Assembly (NCBI RefSeq): GCF_027596085.1
Contig: NC_072460.1
Coordinates: 2,418,151 to 2,482,150, forward strand
Source of the DNA: Anoplopoma fimbria
Lineage: Eukaryota; Chordata; Actinopteri; Perciformes; Anoplopomatidae
Direction of reading: 5' to 3'
Length of the DNA stretch: 64,000 bases
Shown here: positions 10,923 to 24,354 of the stretch, in pieces
Layout: every line of letters begins with the position of its first letter
Numbering within the stretch: position 1 is the first letter of the stretch
Notes under the pieces: model-generated
Databases searched by the model: none
Seen by the model: only the letters and a program-made list of their open reading frames with translations
Told to the model about the DNA's origin: nothing
Translations under genes and position numbers: made by a program

Positions 10923-12881
10923 TTGTGGCACAATGCCAGGAACCCTATCAGGAGCTTATTGTTGTAATGCATGGCTTTAGAGGCCGCTATGTGTAGCGGC
11001 ACGTCCCTGCTGCTCCAGCTCTGCGCTGCCTCTTACAGTCTGTCATTTCGTTGAATCATACAAAGGCAGCCAGATAAATCAGTTAGAAATTTGAGCAACG
11101 TCAGCAGAGCCACTGGAAGGAGGGGTGCAGCGATGTGAAATGTGCGAGAGCTGACCTTGAAGAAATGTTCAATTTGTGTTAGCGGCGGGGGCTAAATCCA
11201 GGGGATGCCAGAAAAATCCTGTGGTTAAGCATAATGTTAATAATGTTAAAACCTGTGACATAAAAATGAAACAACTTATGATGACATGACCATGACACAA
11301 AAGCATTACTATTTCTAGGAACTAATGCTGTGCTTTATTCGACCCCCTATCATTTATCACGTATAAAGTAACAGAATCCACCCCCAGTCTATGACCTCCT
11401 CCTCGTCCCTTTTTATTCAGCCTAACACACAGAGGCACTAGTATAAAGCCACTCTGGTATGTCGAATGTAAACACCTGAACCTTCCAACGAGAGCACAGT
11501 CAAGGACAGTTGAGGAATATCTCTCTTCAGTCTAGCGGAGGAGCTGTAATGATGAGAAATTCTTCAGTGAAGAAGTGTCACCCCAGCAGTGCCTACCTAG
11601 AAGTAGAGAATGTGGGAGCACGGGAGTCATTGCCATGGAAACAAGCACACAACACTGACAGAAAAGGCATATTTTAAAAGCAGTAACAGTGAGGAGAAAG
11701 AATGCTCTAATTGATTGGCCGGTGGCGCTGACAGAAGTGCAGAGAAATACCTGGTTTCCCATTTCTTTTCCATGCAGGTCACACATGTGCAGCGCATTTA
11801 TTCCCCATGTCTAAGGCGGGAAAGAAATAGTGGTAACAAATGGCAACAATTCTGTGCAGAGACAATGGATAACAGCCTGGAGGGAGAAGCACTGTCTGCA
11901 CAGTAGCTCCAAGCTGGATGCACCGGAGCAAATTCAGCACTGACTGAAGGGTCCCTCATTTAATTGATCCTCTTATGTTACCTGGAGGAATATGAAACAC
12001 TTCTGAGCATCATAGCGTCAGCCTTTATCGAGAATTAGCGCTGGAATCCCTTATTGCACCTCGGTTTTGGAAAGTAAGACTAAACAAAATATTCGAAAGA
12101 CATATCTTTCTTCTTTTATAAAGTACAACAGGATCCACAAACCTCTTTATTTTATTATTTTTTTCCAGTGAATTTTGAATCTAAAGGCAGAACTCGGGTC
12201 AGGAAGACAAGCTCTTAACCTCCATTCAGCGAGAGACAAAGCATGATGACCAGCGTGACCACCGGGGTAATTTGATTTATTTCAAGTCACTACCACGCCC
12301 CTGTCATCGGGAAAATTTGAGCTAGAATAGCCAAGGTTTCCTCAATATTGGTGAAGCAAAATACTGTTGGAGTGCAGTGGATGGATCGCGGCAAAAGGAA
12401 AAGCCAGCACAGCCAATATCACACATGGTTGGCTTTGTTATTAAGATGAGATATCTATGGAGGGAGAAGGAGAGAGCAGAAGTGGACAGACCACAGAATG
12501 CCTCTAAGTTGGAACTCTGGGAGGAAACCAGATAAAGGACTGGCTTTGACTCGCAGAAAACGGTCCAGACTATGGAGAGATATTAACAACGTCATGAAAA
12601 ACACATTTGTAGCTACTAAAGCTTTAAGATGTTGTTGAAGGAAGTCGTTGCATATCTTAAAAATGGGACTTTGAAGCTGCACTGGGAACAATTTGCATGT
12701 AGAAAGGTACCTGTGCATCCTTGTAGGCAAACAGTTGCATTGTTACAACATCCTTCCTGGTTGGAGGCTGAGGACGATAATCACATGTCATCCACCTATT
12801 TCTGGTAGTGTTTCTTGTAACTTACAACTTTGATGGCCAACAGATCCCCCAGCATTGACATTGTGATTGGTCAAAAGATTA
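10923..12881. other. Non-repetitive non-coding DNA, candidate regulatory content
   Basis: Mixed-composition DNA, with a small stem (GCCGCTA/TAGCGGC, 4-nt loop, near 10983-11000), GATTGGCC near 11712 and GC-richer patches near 11180 and 11990. No coding frame holds up. Conservation would have to be tested. Confidence 0.3.
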
Positions 12882-12885
12882 TTAA

Positions 12886-13478
12886 ACAGGCCCTATTATG
12901 CTATTTTCCGGGTGCATATTTTTATCTCAAATTACAGTTATAACATGTTTACATGCGTCAATGCTCATAATCCTCCTTGTTTTTCTCATCCTGGCTGTCC
13001 TGCAGCACCTCTTCTCACCCTCTCTGAAATGCTCCAGCTGTTACGGTACCCGTGCTTGGAGCAGAAAATAATGAAAAACTGGCATAGCAGCAATTATTTA
13101 AGTCTGCCCTGATTGGTGATTGGTCAACGTTTCACATGTCAAAAAACTCTTCCTCCGGAGCTTCAGCTCCGTCTCTCTCTTTTGTTGTTTGAGAGCCAAA
13201 CTAGCCGGAAGGAGTTTTATGTCACTTCTGTAACATTGTGACCTCATAAAGTGACATTGTGACCTCATAAAGTTACATTGTGACCTCATAAAGTTACAGA
13301 AGTGAAGGAGAGAATTCAATGGAGCCGTTTCAGGCAGCTCAGGAGCTTCTGAGGGGGAGGGTAACTCCTTTTAGGATTGGACTTCAGTGCACTCTATGGA
13401 CCTTTTACATGTAAAGAAAAAACAAACATATAACACACTAAAGAAGAGGGAAAAAGTGAAAAGCATAATAGGGCCACT
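12886..13478. mobile_element. Non-autonomous DNA transposon, TTAA-flanked, 593 bp
   Basis: The ends share an inverted GGCCCTATTATGCT core (left from 12889, right ending about 13475), and TTAA lies immediately outside both ends (12882-12885 and 13479-13482). This fits a piggyBac-like MITE. I recognise the CCCTATTATGC terminus as frequent in fish genomes, but the class is inferred from the TTAA. There is no transposase frame. The interior carries a three-copy 21-bp tandem repeat and a minor CGGAGCTTCAGCTCCG stem near 13156-13171. Confidence 0.7.
13233..13295. repeat. 3 x 21-bp tandem repeat
   Basis: Unit ACATTGTGACCTCATAAAGT(T/G), three copies in phase inside the 593-bp element. The copies differ at one position near the unit end. 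Confidence 0.9.
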
Positions 13479-13482
13479 TTAA

Positions 13483-16400
13483 AACCAGGTTAAAATTTGA
13501 ACAATAAACTGGGGATAATAGTCTCAGCACAGGGTAAGTAGCTGATCCGGAGCTTTCTTTCATGTCACCTGATCTTCATCAGCAGTCGAACTTTGCCCAG
13601 CTGTCATGGGATTTGAAATTCCTTCAAGAGCACTCATTTGAAGGATATGATCAATAGCTCCAGAACAGCCACTTAATCGACCTTGTGGTGTGTTTATATG
13701 TCTTTTCAGCGACTGTGTCCGTGGTTGAGAATGAACTTTGAACCTCAGGTTTTAAGTCAACATAGACACAATCCGTTTCACTGATACAAAATGACAAGAT
13801 GCCATAGTTCTGGACATCTATTGTACCAAACAGTGTTGTACCTGTTGGGATTGTTTGGGTTTTGACAGTAATCTGACTTAAAGAGTTGTTGTCATGGTGC
13901 CACATTGGGACACTCGGCTTTTGTGAAACAAACACACACACACACTCTTAACTGCTGGCCACTTAAGCAGGGAGGTGATCAGAGGGAATGGGTTTACCCA
14001 GTGTGAGAGGTTTGTCACTGAAACTGAATTAGGCCAAATTGATGGTTTTATTCCTCAGGCTGTACTACCGGGAGGGTGTAAATCACTCCGCTGCTGAGCA
14101 ATACAAAAAAATAAAAATCAGCCAATGGATTAAAGACACTGGCTATGAACTTCACTTTTCTCCTCTCAAGCTACGCAAATATGACATTTGTAAAGAACAG
14201 GACCCTTGAAGCAAAAGCAGCAATCATCCTTATAGCGTATCCGGCCGTTCCATACCACTACTATTGTCTGCCAGGGGCTGAATTACAGTGTGTTTTGATA
14301 AGAGCTTGTGTGCCACCAGCGTATATAGGTTTTACTTGCTTTCATCTGCAATTCAAAGGGTTTTGCTGTACGAACATAATAATTTGCCTCTTTCTGTTTT
14401 AATGCTCCCGTTCTGTCTCATGAGTAAATGCAGATTTAACGCACATTCAGTCATTCTGGATTTCAAGGGGGGAGGAGGGGGGAGAATTTAAAGTTGTTAT
14501 TTTTATTTATTTTATCCAGTCTCGCCCCTCATCTCCACACCTATTTTCCTCTTTAGTACTCCCCTGCCTCAACGGGTTATGGCATTGCCGCACAAATCCA
14601 ATAAGATTCATCACAGGCTCAAATCAGATTAGTTTAATCCAGTGTGAAGCAGGAACCAAACGTACTTCCTCTCAATATATATCAAACATCAGAATCCTGA
14701 CAGAACAATGACAGCACTTAATAGCAGCTTATGATTAAGCATATACAGTATACAAGCACAGAAGCAATATATGCTCTGTTTTTAAGGCAGTGTTTAGCAA
14801 TACTGCTCGCGTCACGCATCACCAAGCTGTGTGTGCTACTTGTCAAGGGGCTAAAAGCATAAAAATTGTTCAAGTATTATGTTCAAAGGAACCAGTTAGT
14901 CAGGATTGTGCTGACGCACGAGTCCACCGGCATGTAGAACACTTTTTTTTGCCAGACGCTTTACAAATACTGAGATGTAAAAGCTGAAATAGGCACATTC
15001 TGGAAACAAGTGAGCTTCCTCAACAAATCAGGGTTAACATATAGTCTCCTGCCTTTTTCTTTCATACCCCTGTTCCTCATTGTTCGCCAGCCTCCCAGCG
15101 TAGCGATTCACAGAGACACTGTTTTAATCACCTTGTAATATTGCCTCAGTTCTGCTCCTTCCTCTCTCTCCGCTTAGTCATTCCCCTCTCTGTGGTATTT
15201 CATTTAACCTCAATGCATCGATTTGAGATCAAGAGTGCGGGCAGCTTGTAACGACTCTCCCAAAATTATTCATATGTTTATTGAAAGGCTTGTAAAGCTC
15301 ACTCCGACACCCCCGCTGCCACCGCCCTTCCCATTCCACACTCTGCCATAAATTCAAGGTTTCAAGACAGGTGATTTGAATGATTTATATCTTCCCTTAC
15401 TTACACGTTGCTCTGGTTTTCTTGTTAATGTTAAACACTGTGGTGTATTCCGGCACTTTGCTGATTGGAGATCCACTTTGGCTGAATACCTTTGCTTTGG
15501 CCGGCGGTGAGGGTTATACTTTACCATTTGCTACCATTCAGCATCTGAATATCTGCAAACTTTAAGGAGGCTGCATGACTTTGGCGGTGTTCCGTTTGCA
15601 TGTTGATGACATTTGATCATGGTTGCAGAGAAAATAAGACATGCGATGATGGAAAGCCTTTCGGTTATGACTTAAATGTCATGCTGTATGTATGTACTGA
15701 TGATAAGGATACTTGCATCCCCACAGTCGTGCTGTAGCAGTGAGCGTGAATGACAGTCACATTAGTTTAGTCCTTTTCCTCTCTGGTACTTCCACTCCTG
15801 GATGACCTCAGGGCTCCCTTTGTATTTGTCTCACATAGGGTCCAGTTGTCGGGAGGACGGTGGACATACGGTAATGATGCCCAGACAGGGTTTGGTAAGT
15901 GGTCAGACAGCTGCAAACTGCAAAGCAGATGGACTGATGTACCCTTTACTGAGCTGAATGTCATTGGCTGGCATTTCCCACCATGCCTCATGGATAAGAC
16001 AGCTGAAAATGGCCTAGAGCATGAGGGAGAGGCCCACCTCAGTCTAACAATGTGCAGGGAAGGAAATGCCTACGGTTGTGATCAGATGCTTAAAATTTCA
16101 TACCAATTGCAGGAGACACTGATCATGCATTTCATTGGAACAACTTCGGAACAAGGGCATCTGTTTTATTTGACTAAAAATGAGCATTATTGATGTCTTC
16201 ATGTGCTAAATATAATGAAAGTATGATTTGGGTAGGTTTGTTTATTTGATATCAGGTGGTTGATAAGTCGTAATTCACATGGGCTTCCTGGCTGAATCCA
16301 AATGTTCTGCACTTGCAGATGTATGGACTTGAGGGGTGTATATCTGTGATGTCTATGGAGCCACGAGCATCCAGATACTCAATTCATAAAGTCTGTAAGT

Positions 16401-16559
16401 GGCCATATGCAGATTTCCTTCCTGACTGGAGGGTCTGCTCCAGACTGGACACTGCACCCCCATGCCTCAACATATAGGTTGACATAATGGGCTTAGTTTA
16501 ACTTTTGGAAAAAGCAGCCCAGCCTCCCCCCATTGCAGTAACTCTTTGAACCCCCAAGG
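13483..16559. other. Non-coding DNA, candidate regulatory patches
   Basis: A short CA run lies at about 13928-13945 and a G-rich tract (G6AGGAG6) at 14467-14482. The stretch 15000-15360 looks non-repetitive, with ATTATTCAT and TTTAATCA motifs. The 115-codon frame at 15846-16193 has no recognisable domain and is not called. Confidence 0.45.
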
Positions 16560-16960
16560 GGTTGCAGACGCCCTGGTGCCAAAGAAAAAGTCAAGGGATC
16601 ACCACAATGATTACCACATCCTGAGGGGGCATGATTGTCTGCATCATACTTCATGGCATTCCATGTAATAATTGTTGAGTCATTCCCTCAAAGCAAATGA
16701 ATCTCATGGTGGCACTAGGAGAAATTTCAATTGATGACGAAATTCTAGTAAGATACAGCATCTGGGAACCGTGAATGTCTGTACAAAACTTTATGTCAGA
16801 GCATCCAGTAGCAATTCCGTAGGATTAGTAAAAGCTTTTACATGACGGCGGATGTAGAGGAAAAGTCAGGAAATCACCAAGGCTAGTAGGATTCATCCTC
16901 TGGGGACCATGAATGTTTCAACCAAGTTCAATTCAATCAGCACATTAAAGTATGTACTAA
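16560..16960 (+). repeat. Teleost dispersed repeat family A, copy 2
   Basis: The family module occurs twice in a row: AAAGTCAAGGGATCACCAC near 16588 and AAAAGTCAGGAAATCACCAA near 16860. Each is followed by an ATCCTCTGGGGACCATGAAT-like segment. Same orientation as copies 1, 3 and 5. Confidence 0.65.
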
Positions 16961-18078
16961 ACTCTGCATGGGAAAAGTCTGCAAGTCTGGTGGTCAATTG
17001 AAATTCTTTGCCCATATTTGGATTTCTATGGCCTTGGTAGGGCTGTGGTAAGTGGTATTCCCAATCCAAGCTTTAAATGCTCCTCCAGCAACCACTGATC
17101 AAAAGTCAAAGTTCAATCGACTCTGGGTCGATAGACTCTCCCTTTTCTCGTTCATAAATATTAAGCCAATGATTTGGCAAATAATGCCACTTGTAAGGCT
17201 TCTCCGTTAGGCTGAGAAAGAAAAGTGTTTATAAGAACGAGTAGTGGAGGGACGATAAGGTCTAAGTGTTTTTTATCCCTCTCCCTTCTTTAATTTGGAG
17301 ACTGCCGTCGGCAGTAGCAATAACGGTAGATTAGCAGTAGGGGGATTTCTCTGGGGAGAGAGGCTACAGAGGAAATCGTTCCAGGCTGTTCCTCAGCAAA
17401 TGTTTTTCTTTCCAAAGGCCAGATCTCTGCTTCATTGTCTTTGCAGCCCCCGTATTTCCCCAAGTTTTACGGCTCTTCTGAGGGACAATTTGTGTGTTGG
17501 GCCCTGGTTTTATTTGTTGGTGCTCGGCGAAGGGTAGGAGAGGACGTCAAATGAAACCCATTAATCACCTCACAGGCTATAAGAGATAATTGTGAAGGGA
17601 GAGCGAGGAAGACATTGAGAGAGCGAGAATGAGTGAGCGGGAAAGGAGAGGTAAGCGAGGGAAAAGAGTCGAGGGAGAGCAAACAAAATAAATCAGGAAG
17701 TGCGGTGTGGGGATTCTTACATACAACAGCCTTTGCCTTCAATTTCCTCACTCACTCACTCTTTCTCCCACAGCGCTGGGAGTCGGTTGATTGAGTGCCG
17801 GAGAAAAGTGAAATATTGGAGTAAATACATGGCTTTTCAAGCCCCCATGATGCTCAATTGATGGCGCCTTGTACCATTTGTTTAAATTACACGGCCGCAT
17901 TGAACCTAAATTTAGAGTCAACTGACATGGCACAGACACATACTTTATGAATGAATTGTGGATCTGTGGACACACTGTGAAACAAAGCAACAATAAAGAG
18001 TTCACCTGCTGTGAATGATACTGTTATCACAATTATGCTTAAACCGTGATAACTCCGTGGATTATAATATACTGTATA
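16961..18078. other. Non-coding DNA
   Basis: GA-rich tract at about 17595-17690 (minus-strand pyrimidine tract). No gene is supported. The 17150-17800 part is non-repetitive and could be regulatory. Confidence 0.45.
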
Positions 18079-18100
18079 TGTAACACATATATGTGTTACA
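18079..18100. repeat. 22-bp perfect palindrome
   Basis: The left half TGTAACACATA is followed by its exact reverse complement with no spacer. An ACTGTATA motif precedes it. Confidence 0.85.
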
Positions 18101-20239
18101 AGTGTCTTTGTCCAGCGACAGTTTTTTGGGGAAAATCAACTCTAATTTTTTGTTCTTGTCTGGCTTTATTCATAAAGCTACCAGCTGTTAGCTGAGCATT
18201 CATGCTGGCATGTCGATTGTATTCCTCATAATGTCTGTGGTATGGTAAATGACCAAATCAATCAAAGGAGAAGATGAACATACATGTGACTGATCTGAGA
18301 GCAGAGGTATTTATCCTGGCATCATGAATGAATCATGTTTATCCCGGGGACGGGGAGGTGAGCGGGTCATGTTGGAGACCTTAGATGAAATGCAAAAGGC
18401 TGATAGAATGAATGATTTCTCAAATTATCTCATCCTCCCCTGCCAACTCTCCCTGAACTTCTGATTAACTAAAAATGTAATTTACATAATGTGTCAACAC
18501 AGCAGACAGACATCCAGACAGTTCACTAGGATTAGTTACACAAATATTCGCCCCAGAAAAAAACAAACCTTTTTTATTCTTTCTTTATATTCAAATGAGG
18601 CACATTTGCAGTGTAATGTGGGTATTTGCAGGAGGTATTAACATTTAAGTGATGCAATCAATCAGTTCAATTAAATTCTACACGCTTTGATAACCCTTCA
18701 GGGGCATGTAGTAGCTGTCTTCAAAGATCATGAGTTTAAAGTGTGGCCCGGAAACTCCTGTTGCTTTGTGTTCATCTTTCCACATTTCTGTTTTTGTACT
18801 TTTGTATAAAAAAGTTTATTTCCCCATACTGTCTATCTGAATATACCGGTATTTTGAAATGTTCTGTTTTAGCATCTGTCTCTTTAAGCACCCCATCACG
18901 AAAAACAAATACATTAGCTCTAGTTATTACACCTCAAAAAGTAGTAAGAATACTTTACTTATTACTTTGTATCAAAAGCAAATGTTGAGTTTCACAATAT
19001 TGTTCTGTATTTCTTCTCTAAGTCAAAGCCGAAGTTAGCTTGCTAGTGTAGAAAGTTTCATCTTCTATTCCTGACCACATACATAACAACCATTGCAGGA
19101 AAACAACACAATGTGAGTACCACAGGATGTTTGTAAAATTTGTATTAATAGGATTCTGTTGCAAACTAGTGTTTGCTACATCACCAACCAGCTTATGTCA
19201 ATGACAACATTTTTACATTGTTTGGTAACCTTTGCAGCAGATGTCCAATAATACCCACTCCGCAACAGAAGAGTCAAAATCTCCCTCCATCTTTCAAGGG
19301 CTTAAGCAATGCCCGAATGTTTGTGCACCTGAGACAAACAGGAAGTATAGCTCAGGGGCCTGAGAATGTGGACCATTTCTAGAATAAACAGGCCAGCGCT
19401 GCCTGTTTAAAAAATGTAAAATCTGAACAGCAGTAGTAATCCACTGATAAACGATGTCCATTCTTGCGCAAGAGCCAGTCAAATATTACTAATTGCAGCT
19501 TTACTAATTGCACTGAATTTATTGGTTTGCTCCTGTTCAGTGTCAGAACTGAAAATCAAGCCTCTTTATTCCAATCTGTTCTCTTAATGAGGACAAGCTC
19601 ATCTATTAACCCCCTGCACACTCCCTGCTTCCTACAAGACATTGTATTCAATACCCTGTTGTTCTGTTTTAATCTTAAAAACGCTTCACTGGTATTGATC
19701 ATTCTGCATATGAGTCAATGGCAGTGTTATTTGGTGATATAAGAGTCTCCCACTTACTTTGCGTTGTGCCAGCACTCAGCATGGAGAAAGCACACATTTG
19801 ATTCAGACAGAGATGTTTCGCAACAGAATTAGAAGGCTGTCAGTTGCTGCCAACCTTTGCAAAAGGATATGCAAATGTACTGATGAGCTGGAGGGAGAGA
19901 GGTGGAAATTATCTTGAAATATAACACTCTGAAGCAAAATAAGTGTCACGGCTCACTCCAAGAGTCCCTGTTCTCATGTTATTCCCATCATTCAAATTGG
20001 CTAGATCCTCACGGTTTTCTGCCACTTTTATGGTGTTTATTTATTGTTGGCTGTTGAATCATTTTACTTATCCACCCTCAGGATATGTGGCTCTATTCAC
20101 TGTAACGCCTTTGATTTAAGGCCCAATTAACAAAAAAGCACCACAGGTGCTTGTTTATAACACTCTGTGTCAATGATGCATTGACTTAAAGCTTCAGGCA
20201 TAGTACATTGTTTTCTGCAAACCGGACCAATACCAAAAT
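18101..20239. other. Non-coding DNA
   Basis: A POU-type octamer ATGCAAAT lies at 19869-19876. No coding frame is supported. Confidence 0.5.
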
Positions 20240-20447
20240 AGGGACCTTATCTCGTAATTGTTGCTTCCTTATCTCTTTCCGTATCTTAATTTTAACTTCT
20301 CATCTCATGAATACATTCAAAAATAATGAATGGGAAAAATATATCATAATTACGAAATGCAAATCGTGCAATTACATTGATTGCTGATTTCATAATTACA
20401 GGATCTGCATCTTCTATACGGATCTCATAATTACGAGATAAGGTCTC
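20240..20447. mobile_element. Short inverted-repeat element (MITE-like)
   Basis: The left end GACCTTATCTCGTAATT (from 20243) is matched in reverse complement by AATTACGAGATAAGGTC (ending about 20445). The interior repeats the CATAATTACGA theme. Only about 200 bp long and non-coding. No clear target-site duplication could be found, so the class is open. Confidence 0.6.
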
Positions 20448-20601
20448 CAAATGCAAATCAGTACAGTGTGAGAATGTGTGTTACTACAATAAATACTGCA
20501 ATAAATGTATGTTTCTGATACAGTTCTATTGACTATTAGCATGCTTGCCTGCTTAAAGCTGATTTTACATTGGAATACTCATGGTTAATGTCATGACTTA
20601 A

Positions 20602-20788
20602 AGGAACAGTGTCTACCATTTAGCATGTAGCATTTCCACTGATATCTCTATCCGGCTGAGCTCCTCCAACTACACACACAATCAGACACAAACACACACA
20701 CTTAGACACAGACACACAAAGGGTGATGTTGTTGCTTGCAATGTGTAAACTCACCACTAGATGCCACTTAATTTTACACACGTTCACT
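20602..20788. mobile_element. Short TTAA-flanked element, 187 bp
   Basis: TTAA lies at 20598-20601 and 20789-20792. The ends AGGAACAGTGTCTA and, in reverse complement, AGTGAACGTGTGTA form an imperfect terminal inverted repeat. A CCACTAGATGCCACTTA segment near the right end and an A/C-rich middle match the texture of a common fish MITE. Confidence 0.5.
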
Positions 20789-20792
20789 TTAA

Positions 20793-23700
20793 TTACATGA
20801 CATAAATGAGTATTAAAAACACAATTAAAAATCAAAGGATGTGTTCGGATTATTACATCTTATTTTTGTAGGTTTGATCTCATTGTACTTGCTAAGGTAA
20901 TTGCTAAGATGTCAAGTCCAACATTGCTACAACACAGTCCGAGAAACCAAATAATTCAAACCACTTTATTTGGATATGATGGCACCCAAAATGTCACTTA
21001 TTAATTAATAATTATTTAGGAAAACTTGTGCGCTTCGCCATTTTATTTCAGTATGGAAAAATGCAATAGATGCAATGATTGCAGTTGTGCAACCCTCGCC
21101 AGTAGAGTTAACTGTTTGAGTCTGTTGTATAGGGAGTTGTCAGATTTGTTCTTCTGTCTTGGTGTGTTAGTGATTGATTTAAGAAGATTACCCAAATTGA
21201 AACTGCCGCCTACTTATTACCCACAGACCAAACTAACTGGAACAAGTATAGGGTTACATTCGCATATTTTGGCAACTAAACCCCTAAAAGCGCAGACTTC
21301 TGGGCTTTTAAATATGTAAATCAGTATTCATTGTTTGCAGAGCAGCCCCAGCCTGTACATTAGCATGACGCATCTCAGACATTTTCTTCTACATTTTCTA
21401 GCTTTGGGGGAGTTGTGGGAGTCGTACTTACACACATTGATTGGGCATCCAGAGGCAACCAGAATATGATTTCAGTTCATTTCAGTTTTGTGGCATTCCA
21501 CATGAAGTCCTCATTTTTTTTCCAAGACTATGGCAGTGGCTCATTTTTAAATGTACATCACGTGTTTTGCAAAAGGCTGAAAGCTGTGATTAAATTCGCT
21601 CATTACCATCACTCTATTACTGAGTACAACGCCGTTATTTTGCACAGGTCAAGCTGCCTGAGAGCAATATTCAAAAGAGAATAATGTCTGTGGTGCGCTC
21701 ATTAAGAGGAGGACATTTGCCCACTTTTAGAATTGTAAAGACCTTCTTGAGGGGCGCAGGATCAAAAGCATATTAAAAGAACACTGCCAGTGCCAACCTT
21801 TTAAGAAATGGCCAGGGTTTTTTAAGGAAGCCAGCCACCGGGCTCAACAAGGATGATGCTGGACTGCACTTAGACATACCAACTGCTTTTTATGCATGTT
21901 AGTTGATTTAGTTTCACTGGGGCGCACTCATGCCCTGCATGTTTGAATTTAATTGGATAAGCTGTCTTCCCTACACCATGAGATGGACATAGAGTGCAGA
22001 AGTGAGTTAATTCTAAATGAAAGAAGAAGCCATTATTATCTCTAGCTGCAACCTGCTGTAACTGTGGAACTGGGATAAAAATGTCTTTAGGGCATCAATT
22101 AAGTTGACTATATGATATAAAAAAAAAAAGAAAGTAACTTCTACATAACATTAATCAGAGCAGTAAGGGACAGGTTGTGCCTTTAAAAAAACGAGTTCCT
22201 ACAGGAGGTCTGACCCTGTTGGAAATCACAAGTGTTTATACCTGATCTGAACATGATAACACTATACTCAACAACAAGGCCACATTGCTACAACAACGAC
22301 AGATGGGGCAGACAACATGTTATTAAGGTAAGAAAAAGTAATCCCTTACACAACTACGGTAAGTACAGTAGATCAGGAGACTAGTAAGTCTGTCTGTAAA
22401 GTGTGAAGGATTTTTAAAAAAGACAAAATGGGTATTATTTAAACAATTTGTCAAAAAAATTCGACTCAAAAAATGTTTGGCTATCAAGGAGGTTTGTTTG
22501 CAACCTGTCTAATTGTCTGACTGCTGATGATTCCTTTTATATTAAAACCATGCATATCTTGCAATAGCTCCAACTCTCTATCAGAAAAATACAAAAAAAC
22601 TGACATCAGGATGTGAATCCTATTCATAAAACATTGCTCTATATTGCAACTCGTAGTCAAAACTCCGAAGGGTACGTTTGACTTGCTGAGTAGAGTGTTA
22701 CTCTTCCTGGGAGGAATATGACCAAAAGTACAAAAAATGAGACCCAAGATATCACAAAATGTAATTCTTCTTTAGAGATAGCGGTGTGGGTTGGACCTGC
22801 ACTGGACCAAAGCGAAAAATCTCAACATCCACTGTCAAGGTTGACATGAATAGGGGTTGTGGTCCCAAGTGAATGATCACAGATGCTTTCAATGATCCCC
22901 CTGACCTTTTATTGATTGATCTCAGCACATCCACATTTACACCAACCATGAAGACATATCAACATCAAATGGCAATATCAGGTTTTGTTTTCCAGGCTGC
23001 AAGCGTTATTGTTTTTCTTCTAGTGGTACATTTCCGTGTCCATCTTTGTGTGCCTTCATATCAAATTGCAAATCTCTGTCATTTTGACGACAAAGAGAGG
23101 GTACATAAGGTTTACGGCTACTTTGCAGCTCAACATCTGAATGATGCTTTGGTCAAGAACCTGTTGACCGTAAACCAGTAGAGCTGGCTGGCAGATATAT
23201 CACCATCATGACCTTGTGGAGCCACAAATCACGGGTGTGGAGGTTGAGGAGGCAAAGCCCCATATTTCATAGCGACAAGAGGTCATTAGATTTATCTTGT
23301 GCCGTACGATTCAAACCTCGTCTAGCAGCGGCAGGGAAACCCCACTTTCACTGTCAGTACCACAGCATGTTAAACTCAAGTCTGATCATATACAGTAATC
23401 ACTCGCCTGCCTCACCAATCCATGTCTCCATTTAACTTTATCTCATTTTCTAACCTCCATTGACTCCGAGGTTAAAGCCATCAGCTGGAAATGTATGACC
23501 CACCATAGAGCGATGTATGTGGCAAGAGCTCGGTTCAATAATCACTCTCCTGCGTTATCAGCGTAAGAGTTGCACTGGTCTCGGGTGGAATTAGATGGCG
23601 CGCTCTCTGTATGCTTGCAGCGTAAACGAGTGTGGTACAGAGTTCAGAGGCTGGGAGGAAAGGGTTGAGCCTCGTTGGAATAGGAGGTTTCTGGTCAGAG

Positions 23701-23999
23701 CAGCCCGATATTCCCACACGTTGAGAAACTATTGGCTGTTAAATCAATGGCGCTTTCTGTCTCCATCCACAGAATCAGAAACAAGAACTACTGACTTTTG
23801 TTTTTCAATCAATCAGAAATGACTTTCTTTTTCAGTTCAATTCATCAGTGTCCTTGATTTTTGTGCACTTTGGGCCCAGACTAAATGCTACTTGATTTCA
23901 GAAACATCCTATAAAGTTTTATTGAATCATGAATTTCTTATCTCTGACTTTTTACCTGTACGTTAGTCCACAAATGACATAAGAATTAGATAACTGGGC
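20793..23999. other. Non-coding DNA, candidate regulatory patches
   Basis: An A-run lies at about 22119-22128. Around 21690-22070 the sequence is non-repetitive, with GCCAGTGCCAA (NFI half-site-like) and AATTTAATTGG motifs. The 102-codon frame at 22873-23181 shows no known domain. Confidence 0.4.
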
Positions 24000-24320
24000 A
24001 GCCGGCTGTCCCTCCTCCTCGCTGCTGCTGTAAGACTACTTTGCCAGGAGGAGAGCGAGAGACGGACCCTCAGTTAGTGGATGAAGCAACTTGAATCCAA
24101 CCAGCGCAAACCCCAGTTTGTTTGCCAGTGTCAGCTCAGGGGCTAACCTGTGTGATCGCAGCAATAGAACGTTTGCTGATCCTGAAGGGCAGCCGCCCGC
24201 GATCCGGTATCAGTAAACTTCCTATTGCTGCCCCTTTGAGCTGCCGTTCCCTCTCCTCCCAGCGAAATAGTCTCCTTGCGGCAGAGAGTGAGGCTGAGGG
24301 AGTGCTAGCTAGCTAAGTTA
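24000..24320. other. Locally GC- and CpG-rich block
   Basis: About 14 CpG dinucleotides occur in 320 bases, with CCGCCCGCGATCCGG near 24190, in an otherwise CpG-poor region. It ends at a TAGCTAGCTAG run just before the SINE. It may be an orphan CpG island or promoter, an enhancer, or part of an unrecognised element. The 64-codon frame inside is not convincing. Confidence 0.35.
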
Positions 24321-24354
24321 TTTGATACATTTTTCATATGGACTTGTAAATAGA

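Noticed and set aside
13233..13295. CRISPR-like direct repeats
   Set aside because: The 21-bp units abut without spacers, inside a transposon.
15846..16193. 115-codon plus-strand frame
   Set aside because: No recognisable family and no exon signals.
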